This document shows positions 16,336 through 25,340 of a stretch of DNA of 64,000 nt, in pieces. Source of the stretch: Streptantibioticus silvisoli (lineage in GTDB: Bacteria > Actinomycetota > Actinomycetes > Streptomycetales > Streptomycetaceae); assembly GCF_027947535.2 (NCBI RefSeq), contig NZ_JAAGKO020000024.1:1-64000 (forward strand), read 5' to 3'. Both the position numbers and the translations under genes were made by a program. Positions within the stretch are counted from its first letter, which is position 1. Every line of letters starts with the position of its first letter. Below the pieces are notes generated by a model. The model was not told the origin of the DNA, did no database searches, and was given only the letters and a program-made list of their open reading frames with translations.

Positions 16336-16378
16336 CTATGACGGTCGTCATAGAACGTAAAGTATGAAGATCTACATA
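16336..16378. promoter_or_regulatory. paired TetR operators between tautomerase and tetR genes
   Basis: Site 1 is a perfect palindrome, CTATGACG-GT-CGTCATAG (16336-16353). Site 2 is imperfect, TATG-AAGATCTA-CATA (16363-16378). Both have the ~16-18 bp size of TetR operators and fill the 106-bp divergent promoter region. Confidence 0.75.
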
Positions 16379-16421
16379 GTCAACGCGGTGTCAGAAACCG
16401 CGCGAGCACGAGGAGGACGGC

Positions 16422-16991
16422 GTGGCCGGTGAGGTGCGCAGGCAGATGATCGAGGGGGCCGTCCAGCTGCTGGCCCGGCGAGGGCTTCAGGGCACCTCGT
16501 TCTCCGAGGTGCTGGAGCTGACCGGGGCGCCGCGCGGGTCGGTCTACCACCACTTCCCCGGTGGCAAGGACGAACTCGTCGGCGCCGCGGTCGACACCGC
16601 CGTGGCCCAGGTCGTCGCGTTCCTCGACCGCAAGGAGGGCGCGCCGGCCGTCGAGGTCGCGGAGCACTTCTTCACCGCCTGGCGCCTGCTGCTCACCCGG
16701 TCCGGCTTCCAGGCGGGCTGCGCCTTGGTGGCCGTCGCCGTGGCCACCGACTCCCAGGAACTGCTGGACCGCACGGCTGCCGCCTTCGACGCCTGGCGGC
16801 TGCGGCTCGCCGAACTCCTCGAACGCGGCGGTCTCCCGCCGGCCGCCGCCACCAGCTTCGCCGCGGTGCTGCTCGCCGCCAGCGAGGGCGCGGTCGTCAT
16901 CTGCCGGGCCCGGCGGAGCCTGGAACCCTTCGAGAAGGTCACCGCGCACCTGCTGGACCAGATCCGGGCGGCGTCGAACGGCACGGGCTGA
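16422..16991 (+). CDS. TetR-family transcriptional regulator
   Basis: 189 residues. The N-terminal HTH is clear (LQGTSFSEVLELTGAPRGSVYHHFPGGKDEL, ~24-54), followed by the ligand-binding domain of the TetR_C type (FQAGCALVAVAVATDSQEL). The GTG start has AGGAGG six bases upstream. Divergent from the tautomerase gene, with two palindromes between, so it probably represses both and responds to the tautomerase substrate. Confidence 0.93.
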   Translation: MAGEVRRQMIEGAVQLLARRGLQGTSFSEVLELTGAPRGSVYHHFPGGKDELVGAAVDTAVAQVVAFLDRKEGAPAVEVAEHFFTAWRLLLTRSGFQAGCALVAVAVATDSQELLDRTAAAFDAWRLRLAELLERGGLPPAAATSFAAVLLAASEGAVVICRARRSLEPFEKVTAHLLDQIRAASNGTG

Positions 16992-17028
16992 CCGGGCACA
17001 CCGGCGGGCGGCCCCTCGGGACGCCATG

Positions 17029-17117
17029 CCTGTCACGTGTCCGCCTGCTGCGTGTCGCCTGTTACGTGTCCACCTGCTGCGTGTCCGCCTGTTACGTGTC
17101 CACCCGCTACGTGCCCG
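17029..17117. repeat. six-unit degenerate 15-bp tandem repeat
   Basis: Units at 17029, 17044, 17058, 17073, 17088 and 17103 follow the pattern CCTGYTRCGTGTCCR; one unit is 14 bp. Forms TTACGTG and CTGCGTG alternate. It lies between the convergent ends of tetR and the sigma factor gene. It also encodes a Cys-Pro-rich frame, which I judge to be chance. Confidence 0.85.
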
Positions 17118-17228
17118 TCCCCGCCGGGCACGCCGTGCGGCTGCCCGCGACCCGCCTGCTCACGGTCGGGCGACCGCTCCGGCCGCGGAACCGCGCCGAG
17201 TGCCGCCGGAAGGTGCGAGCGCGCCCGG

Positions 17229-18416
17229 TCAGCTGCTCCGGCGGGCGTTGAGCCGGGCCGCCTGGCGGGTCAGGTGGTCGCGTTCGGCGAGGTTGGACGC
17301 CTCGCGGGCCGCCTCGGCGTACAGCCGCGCCGCCGTCGCCAGGTCGCCGTCGCGCTCGCGGAGGTACGCCGCCACCGCGGTGTACCGGGGCAGCGAGCCG
17401 TCCAGCGCGGCCAGCGCCGCCAGACCGGCACGCGGTCCGTCGGCCTCTCCCACGGCCACCGCGCGGTTGAGCCGGACGACCGGGCTGCCGGTCAGGCGCG
17501 CGAGCTCGTCGTACCACTCGACGATCTGCACCCAGTCGGTCTCCCCGGCGGTGGGCGCGTCGGCGTGCAGCGCCGCGATGGCGGCCTGGGCCTGGAACTC
17601 GCCCAGCCGGTCGCGGGCGAGAGCCGCCTGGAGGATGCCGACCCCCTCGGCGATCGCCCCGGTGTCCCACCGGCCGCGGTCCTGCTCGGCGAGCGGCACC
17701 AGACTGCCGTCGGGCGCGGTCCGGGCGGCACGCCGGGCGTGGTGGAGCAGCATGAGGGCGAGCAGGCCCGCCACCTCCGGGTGGTCGATCGCGGCCGCCA
17801 GCTGCCGGGTGAGCCGGATGGCCTCGGCGGCGAGGTCGACGTCGCCGGAGTAGCCCTCGTTGAACACCAGGTACAGGACGCGCAGCACGGTGGCGACGTC
17901 ACCGGGCCGGTCGAACCGCACGCCGCAGACGGTGCGCTTGGCCCGGCTGATGCGCTGCGCCATGGTCGCCTCGGGCACCAGGTAGGCCCGGGCGATCTGG
18001 CGGGTGGTGAGCCCGCCGACGGCGCGCAGGGTGAGCGCGACCGCGGACGACGGCGTCAGCGACGGGTGGGCGCACAGGAAGTAGAGCTGGAGCGTGTCGT
18101 CCACCGAGGACGCGGGTCCCGGCGCCGGCTCCTCGTCGAGGAGGTCCTCACGCCGGCGGCGGGCGGTGTCCGCCCGGGTAGCGTCGAGGAACCGGCGCCA
18201 GGCCACGGTGACCAGCCAGCCCTTCAGGTCCCGCACGGGCTCTCCCGTACCCGCGGAGCCGGGGGAGCCGGCGGCCGGCCGGACGCGGACCGCCTCGACC
18301 AGCGCGTCCTGCACGGCGTCCTCGGCCGCCGCGAAGTCGGCTCCGCGACGCACGAGGATGCCGAGCACGCTCGGGGTGAGGCTCCGCAGCAGCGCCTCGT
18401 CCACCTCGGAGGTCAC
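17229..18416 (-). CDS. ECF42-type RNA polymerase sigma factor
   Basis: 395 residues: sigma-2 (~8-75, with AAEDAVQDALVEA and DLKGWLVTVAWRRFLD), sigma-4 (~115-170, LPEATMAQRISRAKR-type HTH), then a long C-terminal domain (~190-395, FNEGYSGDVDLAAEAIRL onward) characteristic of the ECF42 group, which has no anti-sigma factor and is instead linked to YCII/DGPF proteins. The GTG at 18416 overlaps the stop of the upstream YCII gene as GTGA, so the pair is translationally coupled. Confidence 0.93.
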   Translation of the reverse strand: MTSEVDEALLRSLTPSVLGILVRRGADFAAAEDAVQDALVEAVRVRPAAGSPGSAGTGEPVRDLKGWLVTVAWRRFLDATRADTARRRREDLLDEEPAPGPASSVDDTLQLYFLCAHPSLTPSSAVALTLRAVGGLTTRQIARAYLVPEATMAQRISRAKRTVCGVRFDRPGDVATVLRVLYLVFNEGYSGDVDLAAEAIRLTRQLAAAIDHPEVAGLLALMLLHHARRAARTAPDGSLVPLAEQDRGRWDTGAIAEGVGILQAALARDRLGEFQAQAAIAALHADAPTAGETDWVQIVEWYDELARLTGSPVVRLNRAVAVGEADGPRAGLAALAALDGSLPRYTAVAAYLRERDGDLATAARLYAEAAREASNLAERDHLTRQAARLNARRSS

Positions 18417-18820
18417 TCCGTGACGGTGGGCGGCGCGGTCAGGAACGGGCGCAGTTCGAGCCACTCGTGGATCGGCTTACCGCCCGCCCCGGGGGCCGCC
18501 GACAGCTCCCCGGCCAGTTCGACGGCGCGGTCGTGGCTGTCGACGTCGATCACCATCCAGCCGGCGATGAGGTCCTTGGTCTCGGCGAAGGGGCCGTCGG
18601 TGACCGGCGGGCGGCCCTCGCCGTCGTACCGGACGAACATCCCCTCCGGTGCGAGCGCCTGGCTGTCGACGAACTCGCCGGTCTCCTCGAGGCGGGCCGC
18701 GAAGTCGTTCATGTACCGCATGTGGGCCGAGATCTCCTGCGGCGTCCACCGGTCCATGGGCACGTTGTTCACCGCGGCCGGGGCGCCGCGGTAGTGCTTG
18801 AGCATCAAATACTTGGCCAT
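18413..18820 (-). CDS. YCII/DGPF-domain protein
   Basis: 135 residues, single YCII-related (DGPF) domain: MAKYLMLKHY start, PPVTDGPFAETKDLIAGWMVID in the middle (the DGPF signature) and HEWLELRPF at the end. Small ferredoxin-like fold with unknown biochemical role. Genes of this type almost always accompany ECF42 sigma factors, as here (4-base overlap). Confidence 0.93.
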   Translation of the reverse strand: MAKYLMLKHYRGAPAAVNNVPMDRWTPQEISAHMRYMNDFAARLEETGEFVDSQALAPEGMFVRYDGEGRPPVTDGPFAETKDLIAGWMVIDVDSHDRAVELAGELSAAPGAGGKPIHEWLELRPFLTAPPTVTE

Positions 18821-19866
18821 CGTGGTTCTCCTCGGTGCCGTGCGACCCATTGTGGTCGCGTTCACCCCGGGGACGGAGCCGGTCACGGGTTCTCGACATC
18901 CCCGCCGGATTTTTTTGCCCCGCGTGGACGAACCGGGTGAACCGCCGCACCGCCGAGTGCCGCACCGCTGCACCGCGGCCCCGCACCGCCTCCGTCCCGT
19001 CCGACCACGAGGTCCGATGCCGTGTCCACCGGGCCACGCTCGAACGTCGTGGCCCAAGGACGCCCCGCCCCGCCCGCTCGCCGCCCGGCCCGGCGCGGCG
19101 ACGACGGCGGCGGCGCCGGGAAAAGATGCCGGGGGATGAAAGCCGCGCAGAGGTCGGCGGAAAGGCCGCCGGACGCACGACCCGGGAATCGGCGCGGAAC
19201 GCGGCACACGGCGCAACCTCGAACTCGACAACGTAGCGCGGCAGTTCAAAAAATGCGGTGACCGTGCACCGGAATCGCCATGCGGCCTGACGGTCAGGCG
19301 GTCGCGCCATGACTCTTCGGAATGCGGACGCCGATGCGTACCCACGGAAAGTCATCGCGGAGGCACAAGGCCGCCGGGAATGCGGATTCGGCCTGATGGG
19401 CGCGTTGTCCGACACGTCGTCCCGCCTGACGCGGAATGCGTTTCCCGCTGACCCGACGTCTCGCCGGGCAAGGATGGCCGACGGATCGCCGAGCGGATTC
19501 CGATGCCCCGGTGCGGTCGGCGCGACGGGGCGTCGGACAAGGGGAGCGCTGCGTTCCGGGCCGGGCGGGTGAATGCGTCGGGGGCGGGAGAATGATTGCG
19601 GGAATCGACGGTGTCGCGCCGGCGGCGGACGCCGTCCGCCTGTTGCCGGCGAAAACGGCCGGAGCGGAATTCCGGGTGGCCGCGAACGTGTCCGCCGCGG
19701 CGTCGGCGCGGGTGCTCAAGTGAGGGGGTCCGGGCTCCGAAGTCCGCTGTGCGCACCGCTCTTGACCAGGTGATTGGTTCAGTCCAATAGTGATCGGGAC
19801 CCGAACTATCCGGCAGGGACGGGTTACGGGGAAACCGTCCCTGTATCTCCCCCTCAGGAGGAGCAC
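18821..19866. other. 1-kb non-coding region before the GH64 gene
   Basis: No credible gene on either strand. A small inverted repeat, ATTGG / CCAAT with a 6-bp centre, sits at 19773-19788, about 80 bp before the GH64 start, and could be an operator. Base composition drops slightly in 19200-19700. Nothing else recognised. Confidence 0.5.
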
Positions 19867-21537
19867 GTGCGTTCCAGACGGTCCTTCCTCGCAACGGCCG
19901 CCGCCGGCGTCGCCGCGGCGGCCACCGCACCCCTGTGGTCCGGCGCCCTGGCGCCGCGCGCCTACGCCGCCGGCGCCTCGCTGCCGATCTCGTTGCACAA
20001 CAACTCCGGGAACAACACGGTCTACGCGTACATCAGCGGCTCCGACAGCACCGGCTGGCCCGGCTTCGTCGGGGCCAACGGGCAGTTCCAGCGCCTGCCG
20101 AGCCCGTCGTCGGTGCTCACCCCCGTCGCCGACTACTCCATCCCGCTCGGCGCGTCGGGCTCCGCCACCAACTTCACCCTCGCCGAGTACGTCATCGGCG
20201 GCCGGGTGTGGTTCTCGGTCGGCCAGAAGATCCAGTTCTTCGTCAACCCGCCCGGCGGCAACGGCGGCGTCCCCGGCCTCGTCCAGCCCGGGTTCACCAG
20301 CTCCGACCCCAACTGGCAGACGGACTGGACGTTCTGCGAGTTCACGTACAACAGCGCCAACCTGTACGCGAACATCAGCTACGTCGACCTCGTCGCGCTG
20401 CCGATCTCGATGGCCACCACCGGCAGCAGCGGGAGCCAGTCGGTGAGCCCGCTGCCGTCCGGGGCGCTCGCCTCCATCGCCTCCGGGCTGCGCGCCCAGC
20501 ACGCCGCCGACGGAGCGCCCTGGGACCAGCTGGTCGCCACCGACTCGGCCGGCAACGTGCTGCGGGTGCTGTCGCCCACGCACTCGCCCACCGACTTCGG
20601 CTCCTACTGGAACTCCTACCTCGACTCGGTGTGGACCCACTACGAGACCAACACGCTGACCATCGACGGCCAGGGCAGCATCGGCTCGTACTCGGGCACC
20701 GTCTCCGGCAACGTCCTGACCTTCGCCGGCCTCAACGACGACGGCGTGGCGTTCACCAAGCCCAGCGCCGCCGACATCTTCGGCTGCGCCAGCGGCCCGC
20801 TGTACAACTCCGGCGGGGACGCCCGCGGCGCCATCGCCGCCCGGCTCGGCGCCGCGCTCAACCGCAGCTCCCTGCTGGTCAGCGGCGGCTCCTCGCAGCC
20901 GAGCGGCGTCAACGCCTCGCAGTACTACCAGGGCGCCACCACCAACCACTACGCCCGGCTGGTGCACCAGTACGCGAACGTCGGCTACGCCTTCCCCTAC
21001 GACGACGTCGGCCCGACCGGCGCCGCGCCGGTCGACGGCCACCTCCAGGACGGCGCGCCCACCTCCTGGACGATCACCCTGGGTGCCGGAGGCGGCGGTG
21101 GTACGACCCCGCCGCCCACCGGGGGAACCGGCGCGTACGCCACCATCCAGGCGGAGTCCTACAGCGCGCAGAGCGGCAGCCAGACCGAGAGCTGCTCGGA
21201 CACCGGCGGCGGCCAGGACGTCGGCTTCCTGTCCGCGGGCGACTGGCTGAAGTACTCCGGGATCGACTTCGGCTCCACCTCGCCCAAGCAGTTCGTCGCC
21301 CGGCTCGCCTCCGGCGCCGCCACCGGGATCAGCGGCGCGGTCCAGGTCCACCTGGACAGCACGACCGGGACCAAGATCGCCGAGATCGACATCGGCAACA
21401 ACGGCGGCTGGCAGAGCTGGCAGAGCGTCCCGGCGAACACGACGGGAACCACGACCGGCGTCCACGACGTCTACCTGGTCTTCGCCGGCTCCACCACGGA
21501 CTTCGTGAACATCAACTGGTTCACCTTCACCAAGTGA
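19867..21537 (+). CDS. secreted GH64 beta-1,3-glucanase with CBM6
   Basis: 556 residues. Twin-arginine signal peptide (SRRSFLATAAAG, cleavage near AYAA). Residues ~37-400 match the GH64 laminaripentaose-producing beta-1,3-glucanase fold (ISLHNNSGNNTVYAYISG start, GGRVWFSVGQKIQFFV, DWTFCEFTYN, HTY-type C-terminal region ending SWTITL). A Gly/Thr/Pro linker (~412-425) leads to a CBM6 (~428-556, ATIQAESYSAQSG, GDWLKYSGIDFG, WFTF). Cuts beta-1,3-glucan of fungal walls or curdlan. The GTG start has AGGAGGAG just upstream. Confidence 0.92.
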   Translation: MRSRRSFLATAAAGVAAAATAPLWSGALAPRAYAAGASLPISLHNNSGNNTVYAYISGSDSTGWPGFVGANGQFQRLPSPSSVLTPVADYSIPLGASGSATNFTLAEYVIGGRVWFSVGQKIQFFVNPPGGNGGVPGLVQPGFTSSDPNWQTDWTFCEFTYNSANLYANISYVDLVALPISMATTGSSGSQSVSPLPSGALASIASGLRAQHAADGAPWDQLVATDSAGNVLRVLSPTHSPTDFGSYWNSYLDSVWTHYETNTLTIDGQGSIGSYSGTVSGNVLTFAGLNDDGVAFTKPSAADIFGCASGPLYNSGGDARGAIAARLGAALNRSSLLVSGGSSQPSGVNASQYYQGATTNHYARLVHQYANVGYAFPYDDVGPTGAAPVDGHLQDGAPTSWTITLGAGGGGGTTPPPTGGTGAYATIQAESYSAQSGSQTESCSDTGGGQDVGFLSAGDWLKYSGIDFGSTSPKQFVARLASGAATGISGAVQVHLDSTTGTKIAEIDIGNNGGWQSWQSVPANTTGTTTGVHDVYLVFAGSTTDFVNINWFTFTK

Positions 21538-21590
21538 CCTGCACCAGGTGGACCGCTCCAGGTGACTTCCACCAGGTGACTTCCACCAGG
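21535..21590. repeat. four 14-bp tandem units starting at the GH64 stop codon
   Basis: Units begin at 21535, 21549, 21563 and 21577; the last two are identical (TGACTTCCACCAGG) and the first contains the stop codon TGA. The coding sequence just before (TTCACCAAG) resembles a further decayed unit. Confidence 0.85.
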
Positions 21591-21597
21591 TGAACGT

Positions 21598-21630
21598 GGC
21601 GGGCGGCGGCCTCCGGAGCCGCCGCCCGCC
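21598..21630 (+). terminator. terminator after GH64 gene
   Basis: 13-bp GC stem, 21598-21610 with 21618-21630, 7-base loop, 60 bp past the stop codon. Confidence 0.75.
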
Positions 21631-21908
21631 CGGATCGTCCGCACCGGCGCGCCCGCCCGCGCCGCCCGGACGCCTATGGACAGGTCGAGGATGTGACCCA
21701 CGTCACACTCCCTGTCGTCATACGGATCGCCCGCCTCGCACGTTCAGTGGGTGAGAGTTCGCAAAAGGGCATGAAAGCGGCGATATCACGCGCTGACGGC
21801 CCGTCACCGAACCTGCCCGGGGAGCCCGTTACGGGCTCCGAACGATCGCCTGTTGCGCGCCGGCCGCCGTGCGGCCGCGTGTTCAGCGGGTGGAAAGGCG
21901 AAGAACAG

Positions 21909-22247
21909 ATGATCCGGAACAGAAGAGACGTCATCGGCGCCGCGCTCGCCACCGTCGTGGCAGTGGCCGGACTCGGCCTGGCGGCCGCCCCCTCGGCCTG
22001 GGCGGCCGGCACGGCACCGCGGACGGCCGGGGACTTCACCGCCACCGGAGTGCGCATCCACTCCGACTCCTTCAGCGGATCGCCCGGCCTGGGCGAGGGC
22101 AACCGGGGGGACGGCCTCACGTTCTACCGGGCCACCGAGGGCGAGTACGTCGCGGACTGCGGCAACGACCAGTGGGCCCTGATCACGGACAACCGCACGC
22201 ACGTCCACGGCTGGGTCAGCGTCTGCTTCATCCACGTCAACGGCTGA
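21909..22247 (+). CDS. small secreted SH3-like protein
   Basis: 112 residues: signal peptide (cleavage near AWA, ~30), then one bacterial SH3-like barrel (TGVRIHSDS, YVADCGNDQWALITDN, HGWVSVCFIHVNG) with two cysteines that may pair. Likely a cell-wall binding or secreted ligand module. It stands 62 bp before the NlpC/P60 gene, whose own C-terminal domains are similar in type. The open frame extends upstream to 21693, but ATG 21909 gives a clean signal peptide and GGAAAGG upstream. Confidence 0.75.
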   Translation: MIRNRRDVIGAALATVVAVAGLGLAAAPSAWAAGTAPRTAGDFTATGVRIHSDSFSGSPGLGEGNRGDGLTFYRATEGEYVADCGNDQWALITDNRTHVHGWVSVCFIHVNG

Positions 22248-22309
22248 CGGCGCGTCGACGACGGGCGCCGCGCACCGGCGCACCACTTCTCACCACCACG
22301 AGGGAACCG

Positions 22310-23443
22310 ATGACCCATACCCATCCGTGCCGTCTCGCCATCTGGGCGGCGGCCGTCGTGACGGCGCCGGCCCTGGCGCTGGCCGTGCCGATCGCCGCCG
22401 GGGCGGCGCCGGCGGCCGATTCGTGCGGCGTGCTCTCCTCCGGCGCGTCGGCCGCCGCGCAGGCCGCGGTCCAGGCGGCGTGTTCGCAGCTCGGGGTCTG
22501 GTACACCTGGGGCGGCGGCCACGGCGCCACCCCGGGCGCGACCTTCGGCTACTACGACGGCAGCGACCCGGCCAGCAAGGACGACGGCAGCCGTCGCGGG
22601 TTCGACTGCTCGGGGCTGACCCGGTACGCGTACTACCGGGCGACCGGGCGCGACATCCTGGACGGCACCGCGAGCGACCAGCACAGCAGTCCGCTGGCGG
22701 TGCAGCGCTTCAGCGCCGGGCAGGGAGCCGGGCCGCTGCTGCCCGGCGACCTGATGTTCTGGGGCGGCGGCTACGTCCACCACGTGGCGATGTACATCGG
22801 CGCCGGCCAGATGGTCGAGGCGTACGAGTCCGGCACCCGCATCCGGCAGACCGCGGTACGCACCGGTGGCGACTACGCCGGGGCGATCCGGCTGGCCGCC
22901 TCGCCCGGCAACCCGCCCCCGCCGCCGGCCGGCGGCGGCGCCGTCTTCCAGACCTGGGGCACCGGCGTACGCACCCACAACGCGCCGTCCACCGGCGCCG
23001 GGGTGGTCGACGACTTCGCCGGCCCCACCCAGGTCGGGGTGATCTGCCAGGAGCACGCCCAGAAGGTGACGGCCGAGGGCTACACCAACGACGCGTGGTC
23101 GAAGCTGTCCGACGGCTCGTGGATCACCAACATCTACCTCAAGGGCCCGGCGTGGCTGGCCGGGGTGGCCGACTGCGGCGGGACCCCGCCGCCCTCCGGC
23201 GGCATCACCGAGTCGACCTGGGGCAGCGACGTACGCACCCACAGCGCCGCCAGCACCGACGCCGGCGTCGTCGACCTGTTCCCGGGCCCCACCCGGGTCG
23301 GGGTGGTCTGCCAGGAGCACGCGCAGAAGGTGTCGGCCGAGGGCTACACCAATGACGCGTGGTCGAAGCTGTCCGACGGTTCGTGGATCACCAACATCTA
23401 CCTCAAGGGCGACGCCTGGCTGGCCGGCGTGCCCGGTTGCTGA
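22310..23443 (+). CDS. secreted NlpC/P60 peptidoglycan endopeptidase with two SH3-like repeats
   Basis: 377 residues. Signal peptide to ~AGA (residue ~33). NlpC/P60 domain ~45-200 with catalytic Cys100 in RRGFDCSGL and His158 in HHVAMYIG. After a Pro linker come two near-identical ~75-residue SH3-like units (~215-290 and ~300-377) sharing YTNDAWSKLSDGSWITNIYL. Cleaves D-Glu-DAP-type peptide bonds; the SH3 units probably anchor it to the wall. Follows the SH3 gene at 21909 and may share its transcript. Confidence 0.92.
   Translation: MTHTHPCRLAIWAAAVVTAPALALAVPIAAGAAPAADSCGVLSSGASAAAQAAVQAACSQLGVWYTWGGGHGATPGATFGYYDGSDPASKDDGSRRGFDCSGLTRYAYYRATGRDILDGTASDQHSSPLAVQRFSAGQGAGPLLPGDLMFWGGGYVHHVAMYIGAGQMVEAYESGTRIRQTAVRTGGDYAGAIRLAASPGNPPPPPAGGGAVFQTWGTGVRTHNAPSTGAGVVDDFAGPTQVGVICQEHAQKVTAEGYTNDAWSKLSDGSWITNIYLKGPAWLAGVADCGGTPPPSGGITESTWGSDVRTHSAASTDAGVVDLFPGPTRVGVVCQEHAQKVSAEGYTNDAWSKLSDGSWITNIYLKGDAWLAGVPGC
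22961..23440 (+). repeat. internal direct duplication in the NlpC/P60 gene
   Basis: About 220 bp at 22961-23179 is repeated at 23216-23440 with high identity including synonymous positions, indicating a recent duplication of one SH3-like unit. Confidence 0.85.
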
Positions 23444-23578
23444 CGCCGCTTCGGGGGCAGGCGACGAAGGAGGCCGAGCGGTAACGCGGTCGCGGCGGTC
23501 CACGGCCGGGTACCCGTGGACCGCCCCGGTCCGTTTACGCTCGCGGGTGAGACCACCGGACCCGAGGGGGAAGAACCC

Positions 23579-23851
23579 ATGAGCGACAGCGGTCAGGACG
23601 GCGTGGTCGTCTACTGGCGACCCATGTGCACCTACTGCCTGAAACTCCTGCTGCTCCTGCGGTTCACCCGCCTGCGGTACACCAAGGTGAACATCTGGAA
23701 GGACCCCGGGGCCGCGGCGTTCGTCCGCTCGGTGGCGGACGGGAACGAGACCGTGCCGACCGTCACCGTGGCCGGCCGGCCGATGGTCAACCCCTCCAAG
23801 CGGCACCTGATGGAAGCGGTCCGGACCCACGCGCCGCGGTCGCTCCGCTGA
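23579..23851 (+). CDS. mycoredoxin (glutaredoxin-like)
   Basis: 90 residues, thioredoxin fold with the CTYC active site (Cys17, Cys20) after VVVYWRPM, cis-Pro region ETVPTVTVAG and C-terminal MVNPSKRHLMEAV. Actinobacterial mycoredoxins reduce protein-mycothiol mixed disulfides. Monocistronic. ATG 23579 follows GAGGGGGAAG. Confidence 0.9.
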   Translation: MSDSGQDGVVVYWRPMCTYCLKLLLLLRFTRLRYTKVNIWKDPGAAAFVRSVADGNETVPTVTVAGRPMVNPSKRHLMEAVRTHAPRSLR

Positions 23852-24080
23852 CGGGGCGCGTCCCCGGCGGCACCCCGCCCCTGTGCCGGGCGGCATCCCG
23901 CTGGTGTCCCTGCCGGTGCGCGTCCACCTCCCGCGCCGGCCGGTCCGCTACGCTGCCTTGCCCGTTGCCACGTCAAGGGGCCCGCGTCCACCGCCTGTCG
24001 AGCGGTCGGCGGTTGACCGAATATCCGGCCGCGGGGCACAGGGGCCCGGCGGTGACCCGATGCTTGGAGTTGGTGCGGGC

Positions 24081-25067
24081 ATGCTGAGCGAGACCGTGTT
24101 CCGGAGCGAGGACCTGGCGGTGGCCGACCGGTTCGACGCCTGGCGGGCGTGCATGAACGACACGCACGCGCCCCTGGATCTGAGCAGCGATCACGCGGCG
24201 GACTTCCGGGCGCACCAGCGGCTCATCCGGCTCGGTGAGGCGTCGGTGTGGCCGGCGACCTTCCAGCAGCTGATCTTCCGGCGCACGCCGAAACTGATCC
24301 GGCAGTCCGATCCGGAGGTCTACCACCTCTCCCTGCTGGTGAAGGGGGAGGCGCGCGTCTCGTGGGGCCGGCAGGGAGCCGCCTACAGCGCGTACGACTT
24401 CCATACCAACGACTCCGGCCGCCCCTACGAGATATGGACCGGCGCGCAGCCGATCACCTCCGTGGGCGTCGAAGTCCCCAAGGCCCTGCTGCCGTTGCCC
24501 CGCAACAAGGCCGGCCAGGTGCTCGGGCGCCGGATGTCGGGGCGGGAGGGGATCGGTGCCCTGCTGGCGCAGTTCCTGGCCCAGATGGCGGCGGACACCA
24601 GCGCCTACCGGCCCGCCGACGGCCCCCGGCTCGGCCTGGTCCTGACCGATCTGGTCACGGCGCTGTTCGCCCACACCCTCGACGCGGACTCCAGCCTGCC
24701 GCCGGAGACGCGCACCCGGACCCTGACGCTGCGGATCAAGTCGTTCATCCGCCGGCACCTGCACGACCCGGAACTGACACCGGCCGGCATCGCCGCCGCG
24801 CACCACATCTCGCGCAGCTACCTGCACCGGCTGTTCCAGGCCGAGGACACCACCGTGTCCGCCTACGTCCGCCACCAGCGCCTCGAAGCAGCCCGCCGCG
24901 ACCTCGTCGACCCGGCCCTGCGGACCACGCCCGTCCACGTCATCGCGGCCCGCTGGGGGTTCCCCCGCGCGGCCGACTTCAGCCGTGCCTTCCGCGCCGC
25001 CTACGGCTCGACGCCCACCAGCCACCGCCACCAGGCGCCGCACCCCGGTACCGGGCCCGGCCGCTGA
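24081..25067 (+). CDS. AraC-family transcriptional regulator
   Basis: 328 residues. N-terminal AraC_binding_2-type sensor domain (~1-200; FRSEDLAVADRFDAWRACM, YHLSLLVKGEARVSWGRQG) and C-terminal double HTH (~222-318; LTPAGIAAAHHISRSYLHRLF and VIAARWGFPRAADFSRAFRAAYG). I use ATG 24081 because family members begin close to MLSETVFRSEDL; ATG 24060 is in frame upstream. No obvious neighbouring target; the flanking genes are separately promoted. Confidence 0.93.
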   Translation: MLSETVFRSEDLAVADRFDAWRACMNDTHAPLDLSSDHAADFRAHQRLIRLGEASVWPATFQQLIFRRTPKLIRQSDPEVYHLSLLVKGEARVSWGRQGAAYSAYDFHTNDSGRPYEIWTGAQPITSVGVEVPKALLPLPRNKAGQVLGRRMSGREGIGALLAQFLAQMAADTSAYRPADGPRLGLVLTDLVTALFAHTLDADSSLPPETRTRTLTLRIKSFIRRHLHDPELTPAGIAAAHHISRSYLHRLFQAEDTTVSAYVRHQRLEAARRDLVDPALRTTPVHVIAARWGFPRAADFSRAFRAAYGSTPTSHRHQAPHPGTGPGR

Positions 25068-25340
25068 CCCGCGGCGCCGAACGCCGACGCCCGCGGGGAG
25101 CGGACCGCCCCGCACCGCGTGTGTGCCTCCAGTGCACTGATTGCAAAGCATCCGTGTACCGAGTGACAACGACAAGGGCCGCGCCACCGGGCAGTGTTGG
25201 CGCAGGCGCTTCGGCAACGCGGGGCCTGCGGGCCCGACGGCCCGTGAACGAGGACACCGGGGCGGGAGCCCGGTGACCGGTGGTGAACGGGCGACGGCGC
25301 GGCCGGTGCCCGACAGTGCAGTGACACAAAGGGGAGAACC

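Noticed and set aside
17037-17260. Cys-Pro repeat peptide encoded over the 15-bp repeats
   Set aside because: The frame continues as antisense of the sigma factor gene, with no start signal.
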